A DNA stretch of 6,706 nucleotides from Planctomycetota bacterium (GCA_012519365.1 JAAYQH010000316.1:1-6706), one strand, 5' to 3'; counted from the stretch's first letter, positions 1 through 6,419 are shown. A program made the numbers and translations. The notes: a model not told the origin generated them from the letters alone.

Positions 1-1098
1 CCAGCCGTTCTCGGCAAAGATTGATTCGGAAAGCATCAGCCACTGGCTCAAGTCCGGCTCAAACTCAACATGCGGCGGGATATTAAGACGGACCTTGAAC
101 AGGTCAAGCGCTTCGGCGTAGCTTCGCTGAAAATCCAAATATTCGTCGTGGGCCTTGAGCAAATCCTGCTGGGCTTCTTGCAGTTCATACCGTCCCAACC
201 GCCCGACACTGACCAGGTCCGTCATCTGCTCGACAAGACGCTGCAATTGTCGGATGTTGTCCGCGGCGTTTTGGGTGCGCAGGGACAACGCCGAGAGCTG
301 ATAATAATCGCTGACAATGGAGGCGCAATAGGTCTTGCGGAAGCGGTTGAAATCGCGCACTGCATAGAGGGTGTTTTGTTGGGCCTGGGTGAGGGTTTCC
401 AGCACGGCCACGCGATCTGCGCCGCGCAGCAGCGGCTGGACAACCGCGGTCCGAAAGATTGATGACGAGCCGCTTTTTAGATTGCCGGTTAAGACGTCCA
501 GCGAGCTGAGGGTGATATCCGCCGCGACGGTGGCGCCGGTTGAGAGCAGTTGTTGAACGCCGAGGTAGCCCTGTGAGGTGATGGTTTCGTCGGTTCCGTT
601 GGTCTGATAGACTGACATTGCTCCGCCCATCGGGATCAGAGCGTAAAGATGTTCAGCATCCCATTGCTCCAGCGCGGTCAAATATAATTGCTCAACGCGG
701 TCGCGATATTCCGGCCCGGCCAGCACAGCCAGTTGAATGGCTTGCTCCAGACCAAGGGTTTGGGTGCGGCGCGTATCTTCAAGAATGGCATCGACCATCG
801 CCTGGCGGTGTTCGTTGGGATCGACACTGATATCGGTGGGGGTGCCGTAGGTGTCCTGCCACTTGCTCTGGATGGCCGAGTAGGCCTTTTGGTCGGCTTG
901 TGTGATTGCTTTTTGGGTGTCCATTCTGCAGCCCGACAGACAAAGGACAGAAGACAGAAGACAGAGGATAGAGGACAGAAGGCAGAAGTCAGAGGTACGA
1001 GAACACGGCATAGAAGGCAGAGGAGGACGGCCTTTGGGTTTTTGAGGTACCGTCTTTGAATCGGCAAACACTGTTAAGATTCTGCATATGTAAGTCAT
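1..1098 (-). CDS. TolC-family outer-membrane efflux factor, predicted lipoprotein, 3' end cut by window edge
   Basis: Open frame of 366 codons running off the left edge without a stop. It resembles outer-membrane factors (TolC/NodT type), which form the trimeric outer-membrane duct of tripartite exporters. Visible family features (numbering from the ATG at 1098) are LGLEQAIQLAVLAGPEYRDR at about 115-134, the QPLLRG turn ending at G226, and the repeat-type helix VSVGRLGRYELQEAQ at about 296-310 followed by FKVRLNIPP at about 334-342. An LSGC lipobox places the lipidated cysteine at C57, or C28 if translation starts at the in-frame ATG at 1011. The 1098 start lies 15 bases after the adaptor stop behind a purine-rich stretch, matching the other junctions of the operon. 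The 1011 start gives a more normal 27-residue signal peptide but has only pyrimidines upstream. The signal-peptide core is encoded by a 7-bp repeat array. The partner adaptor gene is directly upstream. The family call is firm; the start is uncertain. Confidence 0.9.
   Translation of the reverse strand, partial: MTYICRILTVFADSKTVPQKPKGRPPLPSMPCSRTSDFCLLSSILCLLSSVLCLSGCRMDTQKAITQADQKAYSAIQSKWQDTYGTPTDISVDPNEHRQAMVDAILEDTRRTQTLGLEQAIQLAVLAGPEYRDRVEQLYLTALEQWDAEHLYALIPMGGAMSVYQTNGTDETITSQGYLGVQQLLSTGATVAADITLSSLDVLTGNLKSGSSSIFRTAVVQPLLRGADRVAVLETLTQAQQNTLYAVRDFNRFRKTYCASIVSDYYQLSALSLRTQNAADNIRQLQRLVEQMTDLVSVGRLGRYELQEAQQDLLKAHDEYLDFQRSYAEALDLFKVRLNIPPHVEFEPDLSQWLMLSESIFAENGW
939..1022 (-). repeat. 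Imperfect 7-bp tandem repeat array (12 units) inside the outer-membrane factor gene
   Basis: Reading the minus strand from 1022 to 939 in steps of seven gives CTCTGCC, TTCTATG, CCGTGTT, CTCGTAC, CTCTGAC, TTCTGCC, TTCTGTC, CTCTATC, CTCTGTC, TTCTGTC, TTCTGTC, CTTTGTC. The consensus is (T/C)TCTGTC. Units 3 and 4 are strongly diverged; the eight units from 994 to 939 are clear. Three units equal seven codons, so the array is translated as a seven-residue hydrophobic repeat (LLSSILC, LLSSVLC) that forms the core of the signal peptide just before the LSGC lipobox. The plus strand is the purine-rich strand (GACAGAA). Confidence 0.9.
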
Positions 1099-1113
1099 GA
1101 CGAGGAATTTCTC

Positions 1114-2259
1114 TTACAGGCCACGAATGCCGACGAGTTCATTGCCGGCCAGCTGAATCCCTTCGGGGATGGAGATTTTAATTGCCCGTCCCCATTTGGG
1201 CATGGTCGGGGTTGGCCAAAGTTGCTCGGGCATCAGTTCGACCGTCGGGCTGATCGAGCTGATTTCAGACTGAAAGACTTGCCGAGGGAAAGTGTGTTTG
1301 GCGACTTCCACCGGCTGATGAATTTCCAAGGGCCGCTGAAACGCCGGATCCAGCCATGCGAGAATATAATCCGCCGATGGCGGGCTGACCGTCAGGATGA
1401 TGTCGCCGGCCTGGACCCCCTGGCCTTCGGATGTCAGAATGGAGCTGACCACGCCGTCAATTTTTGCGGTGAGCATCATACGGAACGTCGGGGCGAACAA
1501 TTCTGCCAGCATATTTTCCTGAACCGTCACGGCTTTACGGTGCGGCCCAAGCAGGGCATCAATATACGATTGGTCTACCTGCCCGAGGGCGTATTGTTCG
1601 AGCTGCCGGCGGGCGGCATTCAGCCTGTTTTGGGCCTCGGCTTCGAGTTGTTCTGTCGCGGTAACCTTGCGGGCCATTGCCTCGTATTCGAGTTCCGCTT
1701 TGCGTGCTTCATAGGGATGGATGGCCTGTTTGTCCAGCAGGTCGTGAACGGCGTTTTTTTCCAGTTCCAGCCCCGCCAGAAGCCCTCTGTCCATTTCCAG
1801 ATCGGTACGAATCTGCAGCAGGTCCAGATAAAGATTTTCCACATCCAGCGCCAACTGTCCATAGCGGAGCATGAGGCTGTTGTTCTCTGCGGCGATATCA
1901 AACCGCAATTGCTGCTCGACTGCGGCCAGTTCTGCCTTGAGTCGATCCAGTTCGGCCAACATTGTATTTTTGCGTGCTTCATTGACCGCCTTGAGATATT
2001 CGTTTTCAGGCGGTGAGCCTAACTCCACGATGGCCAACAAATCACCGCGCTGTACCGGCTCGAACAGCGAAACGGGGATCACCCGTACGATGCCGTTGTC
2101 GGCAGCGGAGAGGGTTTGCGATGAGGCCACAGCCAGCCCCGTTAACGCGAACGTTTGGTGGCGGTGGAGATACAAAAAGACCACCGCCGCGGTCGCGGAC
2201 AGCCACACTGCCGCGGGCAGCATTCTGCCAATCAACTTTCCCTGTCTTTTCGATGCCAT
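1114..2259 (-). CDS. HlyD/EmrA-type periplasmic adaptor (membrane fusion protein)
   Basis: A 381-residue protein of normal length for the membrane fusion protein family, which bridges an inner-membrane transporter and a TolC-like outer-membrane duct. A basic N-terminus (KRQGK...GR) precedes one membrane anchor at about residues 14-31. The first half of a biotinyl/lipoyl-like domain is at about 53-80 (VQRGDLLAIVEL). A long Glu/Leu/Ala-rich coiled-coil hairpin spans about 88-258, with the probable tip near DLLDKQAIHP (174-183). The second lipoyl half is at about 262-292 (AKIDGVVSSILTSEGQGVQAG), followed by a beta-barrel region to about 375. The ATG follows the DUF4956 stop by 17 bases, and the purine-rich leader GGAAAGAGA can serve as the binding site. 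The outer-membrane factor gene begins 15 bases downstream, so the two almost certainly work together. No dedicated pump gene is seen beside it. The substrate cannot be read from the sequence. Confidence 0.92.
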   Translation of the reverse strand: MASKRQGKLIGRMLPAAVWLSATAAVVFLYLHRHQTFALTGLAVASSQTLSAADNGIVRVIPVSLFEPVQRGDLLAIVELGSPPENEYLKAVNEARKNTMLAELDRLKAELAAVEQQLRFDIAAENNSLMLRYGQLALDVENLYLDLLQIRTDLEMDRGLLAGLELEKNAVHDLLDKQAIHPYEARKAELEYEAMARKVTATEQLEAEAQNRLNAARRQLEQYALGQVDQSYIDALLGPHRKAVTVQENMLAELFAPTFRMMLTAKIDGVVSSILTSEGQGVQAGDIILTVSPPSADYILAWLDPAFQRPLEIHQPVEVAKHTFPRQVFQSEISSISPTVELMPEQLWPTPTMPKWGRAIKISIPEGIQLAGNELVGIRGL

Positions 2260-2276
2260 ATCAAACGTCTCTTTCC

Positions 2277-2972
2277 TTACATCTCCAACAGTTGTTCCTG
2301 CATTGTCAGACTGACGTTATGTACCCCTTCGATTTTTCGTATTTCTGAAAGCAGCAGTTCGTTGTGTCGCGCGGTTCGAAGGGACAGCTGGTAGGCATAG
2401 TCCATGTATCCCTCGTCCGGAGCCGAGGAATTGGAGGAGATCAGCGTAAAGGATCGACTGAACTTTTTCAGGACCGACAGAACCGGATGGTTCGGTTCGA
2501 TTGTTCCGTCGAAACTGAATCGCAAAAAGGCGTTGTATGAATGATGCATTCCGAAATCCGCAATGTGTAAATAAATGAGTACCAAACACAATGTTAATGT
2601 GCCGATGATGGCAATGGCGTAGCGCTGCGAGCCGCAGGCCATGCCGATTACCACCGCACAAAACAAAAACGCGATATCGCGTGTATCTTTGATGATATTG
2701 CGAAAACGAATCAGCGATAGGGCGCCCATCAGGCCCACGGCGATGACAAAACTGCCTGAAATCGTTGCCATCACCAGGGCGACGGCCATGGTAATAATAA
2801 TCAGAGACTGGACAAACGATTTGGAGTAGGACAGGCTGTTGTGAGTAAAGTAATAGACCCACGCCAGCAACTGGCCGAGGACAAAGCTCAGCAGCAGCGA
2901 AAGCAAGAACGTCCCTCCGTCCACTCCCTGGGTTAAGGGGCGAGCGTCCAGAAACTGCCAAAATGTATCCAT
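2277..2972 (-). CDS. DUF4956 family inner-membrane protein
   Basis: A 231-residue membrane protein. Hydrophobic segments lie at about 21-41, 53-83, 99-115 and 117-137. The most recognisable stretch is GALSLIRFRNIIKDTRDIAF at residues 83-102, which matches my memory of the DUF4956 signature: a Gly-Ala-Leu-Ser-x-Ile-Arg-Phe-Arg motif followed by a KDxRD-type turn. The soluble C-terminal part (about 145-231) ends in a pattern like small ACT/MgtC-C-like regulatory domains (EIRKIEGVHNVSLTM). DUF4956 proteins are often encoded beside VTC-domain proteins, as here, where the VTC gene ends 14 bases upstream. The AAGGA binding site overlaps that gene's TAA stop, which suggests translational coupling. 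The biochemical role of the family is not established. A membrane partner or channel for the VTC protein is my inference, from gene order and from the fused membrane domains of eukaryotic VTC complexes. Confidence 0.87.
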   Translation of the reverse strand: MDTFWQFLDARPLTQGVDGGTFLLSLLLSFVLGQLLAWVYYFTHNSLSYSKSFVQSLIIITMAVALVMATISGSFVIAVGLMGALSLIRFRNIIKDTRDIAFLFCAVVIGMACGSQRYAIAIIGTLTLCLVLIYLHIADFGMHHSYNAFLRFSFDGTIEPNHPVLSVLKKFSRSFTLISSNSSAPDEGYMDYAYQLSLRTARHNELLLSEIRKIEGVHNVSLTMQEQLLEM

Positions 2973-2986
2973 ACTTAACTGTTTCC

Positions 2987-3862
2987 TTAGGGGTTCCAGA
3001 GGCTCGGAAGCCGGTACATTGCGGTTCCGTTAGGCACCAACATCCGAACAGAACTGCAATACTTGGAGACTGATTCCCGCGTCAAATCGAACATACGAAC
3101 CAAGTCTTTGAGCCACAACGGGAAATTGATTGTGAATTTGATTTCCAGGATCACAAAGTCAATCGGTACCGGCTGCCAGCCCTGCCCATTCATCGTAAAA
3201 ACCGGATTGTTGACGAATTTACAATACAAATGGCGATCAAAGGTGATGCGTACCTTTGAATCGGTTTGATTTTCGTAAGCCTCGCGCATATATCGAATCA
3301 GGGCCACCGGTCGTGCCTGCAAATACTGGCAGTAATGCATAAACTGCTGGAGTATCTGGCGATCTTTTTCGGGCAGATTCTGCGGAACGTAACTGCCGTT
3401 CAAGATTGGGGCCAGATGCTCTTTGGCGACACGGGCACGGCTTTTGTAGATAATACGATTGAGCTTGCGTTTTATTTCAAAGAAAACCGGACTGTTGTGG
3501 TCGTCGTCATAGCCGCGTACGCGCAACTTAAAGCGATTGCACTTATCCAGCACTGTTTCGTGGAATAAGTCAAATCGCGGCGAGTCCAAATAGAGGCTGC
3601 ATATCGGATATTGATGGTTCGGTTGATTGACGGCGTATTTGTCCATCTTCAGGTAACCCTGGACATAGGACCGGATGGCGATAGCGGTGGACTCGGGCAC
3701 GCGGTATTTTAACTCATACCGCTTGGCCAATAAGGTAGAGGAGTGGTCAGCAGGGGACGGCTCAGAAGACAGCGGTCGGGGGCTGCGCGCACGGCGAACC
3801 AGACCATAAAGGTCGGCCCCCGAACGGGTGTGTTGCTTCAAATCTCGTGGAAACTGCTGCAT
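2987..3862 (-). CDS. VTC-domain protein (polyphosphate-polymerase-like, TTM fold)
   Basis: A 291-residue cytoplasmic protein. The N-terminal ~45 residues are variable and rich in Arg, Ser and Pro. The VTC domain follows: RYELKYR at 48-54, SLYLDS at 89-94, RFKLRVRGYD at 110-119 with the R-x-R pair R114/R116, FFEIKRK at 127-133, ALIRYMREAY at 187-196, RITFDRHL at 205-212, ILEIKF at 238-243 with E240/K242, and SVSKYCSS at 264-271. These basic and acidic residues line the phosphate and metal tunnel in yeast Vtc4, which makes polyphosphate from ATP. Catalysis by bacterial members is mostly an annotation by homology. I chose the ATG at 3862; an upstream in-frame TTG at 3880 would add six residues. 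AAGGAG sits only one base before this ATG, which is unusually close, so the true start is not settled. It is the first gene of the VTC-DUF4956-adaptor-outer-membrane-factor operon. Confidence 0.9.
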   Translation of the reverse strand: MQQFPRDLKQHTRSGADLYGLVRRARSPRPLSSEPSPADHSSTLLAKRYELKYRVPESTAIAIRSYVQGYLKMDKYAVNQPNHQYPICSLYLDSPRFDLFHETVLDKCNRFKLRVRGYDDDHNSPVFFEIKRKLNRIIYKSRARVAKEHLAPILNGSYVPQNLPEKDRQILQQFMHYCQYLQARPVALIRYMREAYENQTDSKVRITFDRHLYCKFVNNPVFTMNGQGWQPVPIDFVILEIKFTINFPLWLKDLVRMFDLTRESVSKYCSSVRMLVPNGTAMYRLPSLWNP

Positions 3863-3917
3863 GCTCCTTAACCCACCCAAAAAGATTGAATACTTGTAGA
3901 AAAACCATTTTACTCTT

Positions 3918-3923
3918 ATTATA
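3918..3923 (-). promoter_or_regulatory. Candidate -10 box for the VTC-DUF4956-export operon
   Basis: A perfect TATAAT on the minus strand in an AT-rich stretch, about 55 bases before the VTC gene's ATG. A -35 element at 17-base spacing would be TTAATT (3941-3946), which is poor, so an activator or an upstream AT-rich element may compensate. It would give the operon its own promoter, separate from the cytochrome assembly genes upstream. Confidence 0.45.
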
Positions 3924-4009
3924 CATTCTTTCTAACATAAAATTAACCAAAAATCAACATTTATCTTGGATTTCAGGTGGATTCGACGGGAAAGGCGGCC
4001 CAGATGCCC

Positions 4010-4038
4010 CAAAAACCCATAAAACACCCCTGTTTTTG
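4010..4038. repeat. Short nested inverted repeats in the ccsA-VTC gap
   Basis: On the plus strand CAAAAAC (4010-4016) pairs exactly with GTTTTTG (4032-4038). A competing 6-bp pair, AAAACA (4021-4026) and TGTTTT (4031-4036), encloses CCCC. Both stems are mostly A-T pairs and therefore weak. They might form an operator-like site or a weak hairpin upstream of the VTC operon, or be chance in AT-rich DNA. Confidence 0.3.
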
Positions 4039-4191
4039 TAGGTTTTGAAACAACTGGATGATATTTATATTGAACTATTTTTCTTGTTTCCTGCTTTTTG
4101 GCGCACAAGGTGTCGAACTGACGAGTCAGCGGCCCGTGCAGAGGGGGGGATGGTCTTGCTGAGGCCATGTCCGAAGGGATTGACGGCTGGG

Positions 4192-4992
4192 TCAGGTTGC
4201 GTAACTGTGCATGCCGCCAAAAAGGCGGGATAAATTGACCCACAGCAGTGTGATGACAATGAAGCCAAACCCCGTGATGACCAGCCAGAGTCGTGTGCGA
4301 ATGTAAAGCCTGGGGTGGACAATTCGCCAGTGGAAGTAGAACATATAGACCAGCCAGCAGGCCAGCGACCAGAGTTCCTTCGGGTCCCATCCCCACCAAT
4401 CACCCCAGGCCAGTTTGCCCCAGACGCTGCCGAGAATCAGCCCCAGTGATAACAGGGGAAAACCAGCCGCGGCGATGCCGTAACTTTGTCGCTCGGCCTC
4501 GATGAGCTGTTGGCCGCCATAATGTCCAACCACGGCCGCCACGGCCGGAATGGCTGCCCGTGCCATCAGTACATAGGCGATCATATAAGCCGCGACGTGA
4601 GGGCCGAACAGGGCGCTTTGCAGGGCAGGCGGCAGCGGCCTAAGCGCGGCAGAAAAGATGAATCCGGCCGGAAAACACACCAGCACCCCGATCAGCGCGT
4701 CGCCAGCCTGCATAATCCACGATCGATGCTTTTGCATGTGTTCGGTCAGCAGGGAGATCGGCCAGACCAGCACGGCCATCAGCAAAAACACCTCGTACAG
4801 ATTTTGCATTGGCAGGTGTGTGGAAAGTACCCAGCGGGTGATGTAGCTTGCCATTGCCGCAAGAAAGGCAAACGCCAATCCCCCCCGACCGGCGCCGGTT
4901 TTGCGTTTGCGCAGCAATTGGACTAAGGCCGCCGCATAGCCGGCCAGGGTCAAATAAATCAGCAATCCCTGAATATCCCATTTAATGTGCAT
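4192..4992 (-). CDS. ccsA: Cytochrome c biogenesis protein CcsA (System II haem handling)
   Basis: A 266-residue polytopic inner-membrane protein of the CcsA/CcmC haem-handling family. With CcsB it carries haem to the periplasmic side and attaches it to CXXCH motifs of apocytochromes c. The tryptophan-rich WWD signature is complete at 196-210 (WGDWWGWDPKELWSL). Likely haem-ligand histidines are H132 (GPHVAAY) and H262 (GGMHSYA), and the conserved N-terminal PMQNLYE segment is at 61-67. Hydrophobic segments occur at about 9-27, 37-54, 66-83, 97-117, 130-155, 174-192, 208-222 and 236-254. The ATG overlaps the end of the ccsB/resB frame by 11 bases, and an AGGA lies eight bases upstream inside that gene, so the pair is translationally coupled. 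The codons for R36-G38 lie over a seven-G run. No thiol-redox partner (CcdA, ResA) is in the window. Confidence 0.95.
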   Translation of the reverse strand: MHIKWDIQGLLIYLTLAGYAAALVQLLRKRKTGAGRGGLAFAFLAAMASYITRWVLSTHLPMQNLYEVFLLMAVLVWPISLLTEHMQKHRSWIMQAGDALIGVLVCFPAGFIFSAALRPLPPALQSALFGPHVAAYMIAYVLMARAAIPAVAAVVGHYGGQQLIEAERQSYGIAAAGFPLLSLGLILGSVWGKLAWGDWWGWDPKELWSLACWLVYMFYFHWRIVHPRLYIRTRLWLVITGFGFIVITLLWVNLSRLFGGMHSYAT

Positions 4993-6025
4993 CGGGCAGT
5001 TCCTGTTGTTGACGCCGGTGCAGCGGCAGGCCCCAGTAGTGTCCGAACAATCCTATGGTCAGCAGGGCATATCCTGAAAAGACCCCCCACAGGCCGCTGT
5101 CAGAAACGACCATAATCCCGCTGTAGGGCCCGATCTCATCTTGGCCAAAGGTGCTTTGGTAGAAATGATAGCCGCCGTAGCAGAGCGGATGGTTGACGCG
5201 GATGGTTTTTTCACAGACGATGCGGCCGTTTTTTTCTATGGCCAACAGGCTTTTGTATTCTTTGGGTGTGTGCGGAGGCAGATAGCGGGCTAAAAACCGG
5301 GCATTTGGCAAAAAATTCGGCTCCACTTGCTCAAAAACATAGTGGCGGGACTCTTGGCCTTCAGGGTCTGTTAAAAGCACTTCATAGGCCGGATTGCTCC
5401 GGTCGGTCGGGCCTTCCGTGCCGACTATGCCGTTTTTGCCTCGCTGGAGTTGCAGATTATCAAAGCGTTGCGTGATTTTGGCTGTCAGGGGGGGATCGGA
5501 AAGGGACTGTGTTGACCCGACCTCGGCGGGCAGCGTACCGATAAGTTTTCCGGCGCGATTGTACAGTCCGATGCTCGGGGTATCATAGTAAGTGACGGCG
5601 GTTTCGAGCAAATGGACGATAAAGGGCAGTTCAAAGACCCCTTTTTGTCTGTCCTGAAAGACTTGCCGGCTGCGGTGGCCTTGACGCAGCAGCATGGTGC
5701 CTTTGGTTAGTTTTGGCTCCCAGCCGACAGCGCGGCGCAGTTGATGGGCGGCTTGAGACCCCCAAAGCCCACCGAGCAGCACCAAAAGGCAACCGGCATG
5801 GCACAGCAGCAAAGAGGGACGCCGACGAAGGGGTCTGTATCCCACAAAACCTGCGATGAACAAGGCGGCCAGCAGAAACCAGTAGATTGCCAGCGGCGGG
5901 GAGTTGAAAAACAACTTGGCCTTGTCGGCCCCCAAAAACGCACCGGTGATGCTGAAAAGAATCAGCAGCAGGATAAAAAACAACGCCAAATTCAGCGACA
6001 GATAGCGAACAAGAATCGTCTTCAT
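4982..6025 (-). CDS. resB: Cytochrome c biogenesis protein CcsB/ResB, short form
   Basis: A 347-residue ResB-like membrane protein, the partner of CcsA in System II cytochrome c assembly. Three hydrophobic segments lie near the N-terminus (about 9-31, 46-64 and 72-90, the third containing H76). A large periplasmic domain spans about 92-310, and a final membrane segment is at about 312-332 with H329. The end of the periplasmic domain carries the typical ResB sequence IRVNHPLCYGGYHFYQSTFG at 275-294. Membrane histidines of this kind are known haem ligands in CcsB. It is shorter than Bacillus ResB (over 500 residues), because the periplasmic domain is compact. The ATG at 6025 has no clear Shine-Dalgarno sequence. 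The gene overlaps ccsA by 11 bases and is preceded by a candidate promoter. Its periplasmic domain codons cross a seven-C run (5488-5494; D177-P179). Confidence 0.93.
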   Translation of the reverse strand: MKTILVRYLSLNLALFFILLLILFSITGAFLGADKAKLFFNSPPLAIYWFLLAALFIAGFVGYRPLRRRPSLLLCHAGCLLVLLGGLWGSQAAHQLRRAVGWEPKLTKGTMLLRQGHRSRQVFQDRQKGVFELPFIVHLLETAVTYYDTPSIGLYNRAGKLIGTLPAEVGSTQSLSDPPLTAKITQRFDNLQLQRGKNGIVGTEGPTDRSNPAYEVLLTDPEGQESRHYVFEQVEPNFLPNARFLARYLPPHTPKEYKSLLAIEKNGRIVCEKTIRVNHPLCYGGYHFYQSTFGQDEIGPYSGIMVVSDSGLWGVFSGYALLTIGLFGHYWGLPLHRRQQQELPDAH

Positions 6026-6059
6026 TAAGACATCGGTTTATGTGGATAATCGGTCTTTA

Positions 6060-6087
6060 ATCTTAGCGATAACTATTGCAATGACAA
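6060..6087 (-). promoter_or_regulatory. Candidate sigma70-type promoter for resB-ccsA
   Basis: On the minus strand TTGTCA (6087-6082, five of six matches to TTGACA) and TAAGAT (6065-6060, four of six matches to TATAAT) are separated by 16 bases. The -10 box ends 34 bases before the resB ATG. It lies just past the probable terminator of the small upstream gene, as expected for an independent transcription unit. The call rests on motif match only. Confidence 0.4.
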
Positions 6088-6125
6088 CGGGTTGAATTAT
6101 CTTCGCAAAGAGGGGGATTGCAAGC

Positions 6126-6157
6126 AAAAAACCGGTGCAGCCCAACTCGGAGCCGCA
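6126..6157 (-). terminator. Probable intrinsic terminator of the small upstream gene
   Basis: On the minus strand an 8-bp stem TGCGGCTC / GGGCTGCA, including two G-U pairs, closes a six-base loop CGAGTT. It is followed after four bases (CCGG) by six T. It sits about 60 bases after the stop of the 67-residue gene and before the resB promoter. The four-base spacer and the wobble pairs make it less than ideal. Confidence 0.5.
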
Positions 6158-6215
6158 GGGGGATGGTGCAATCGACACAGCGGTCGGTTATCGAGGGGCA
6201 ATCGGTGCGGGGATT

Positions 6216-6419
6216 TTAGGACACCAGAGAGCACCTGTTGTGATCGCGGATTTCCTGGGCGATGCTGAAGGCGACGTCAAGGGCGAGGGAGAAAACGGGA
6301 TCCAACGGGTCGCAAATAGAGTGTGCCTCCAAAAACATCTCGGCCAGTGTGGTGGCATTACAAAAGCCGAACTGGTGGATGTGTTCGTGCATCCAGTTTG
6401 AAATCTGTTCTTGTGTCAT
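6216..6419 (-). CDS. Small protein of unknown function (67 residues)
   Basis: I do not recognise this family. The frame is supported by a strong binding site (AGGAG seven bases before the ATG at 6419), a normal TAA stop and a terminator-like hairpin downstream. The protein has no membrane segment or signal peptide. It looks mostly helical: an N-terminal stretch MTQEQISNWMHEHIHQFG with three histidines in alternate positions (H11, H13, H15), a second helix around NATTLAEMFLEAH (21-33) and a third around FSLALDVAFSIAQEIRD (43-59). Cysteines are at 20, 36 and 63. The His/Cys content would allow metal binding, but no standard motif is present. It is separated from resB by 190 bases and probably belongs to its own transcription unit. 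Low sequence complexity is absent, which favours a true gene. Confidence 0.65.
   Translation of the reverse strand: MTQEQISNWMHEHIHQFGFCNATTLAEMFLEAHSICDPLDPVFSLALDVAFSIAQEIRDHNRCSLVS

Larger units (their letters stand above)
3863..4191. other. Non-coding gap between ccsA and the VTC operon
   Basis: A 329-base stretch without a supported gene. Open frames that cross it on either strand lack binding sites and recognisable sequence. The half next to the VTC gene is AT-rich and holds a TATAAT. The half next to ccsA holds a run of seven G on the plus strand (4143-4149) and a short CTGAC-TC-GTCAG palindrome that looks too small to terminate transcription. I see no convincing terminator after ccsA, so some read-through into the VTC operon is possible. 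Confidence 0.6.

Noticed and set aside
939..1022. CRISPR-like array
   Set aside because: The repeats are 7 bp and contiguous without spacers, so this is a microsatellite-type tandem array.
678..1067. Minus-strand frame of 129 codons with a signal-peptide-like start in another frame of the repeat array
   Set aside because: It begins at TTG without a binding site, and its body is out of frame with the outer-membrane factor. Its hydrophobic start is explained by the heptamer array, which is hydrophobic in every frame.
1222..2016. Long plus-strand open frame of 264 codons
   Set aside because: It lies wholly opposite the adaptor gene, whose product shows complete membrane fusion protein domains. 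The plus-strand translation shows no family features, so it is a shadow.
4112..4127. CTGAC-TC-GTCAG palindrome as a terminator after ccsA
   Set aside because: The stem is five base pairs with a two-base loop and no T-run follows on the minus strand.
3932..4399. Minus-strand frame of 155 codons crossing the end of ccsA and the gap
   Set aside because: It overlaps the conserved WWD region of ccsA in another frame and has no recognisable family sequence or binding site.
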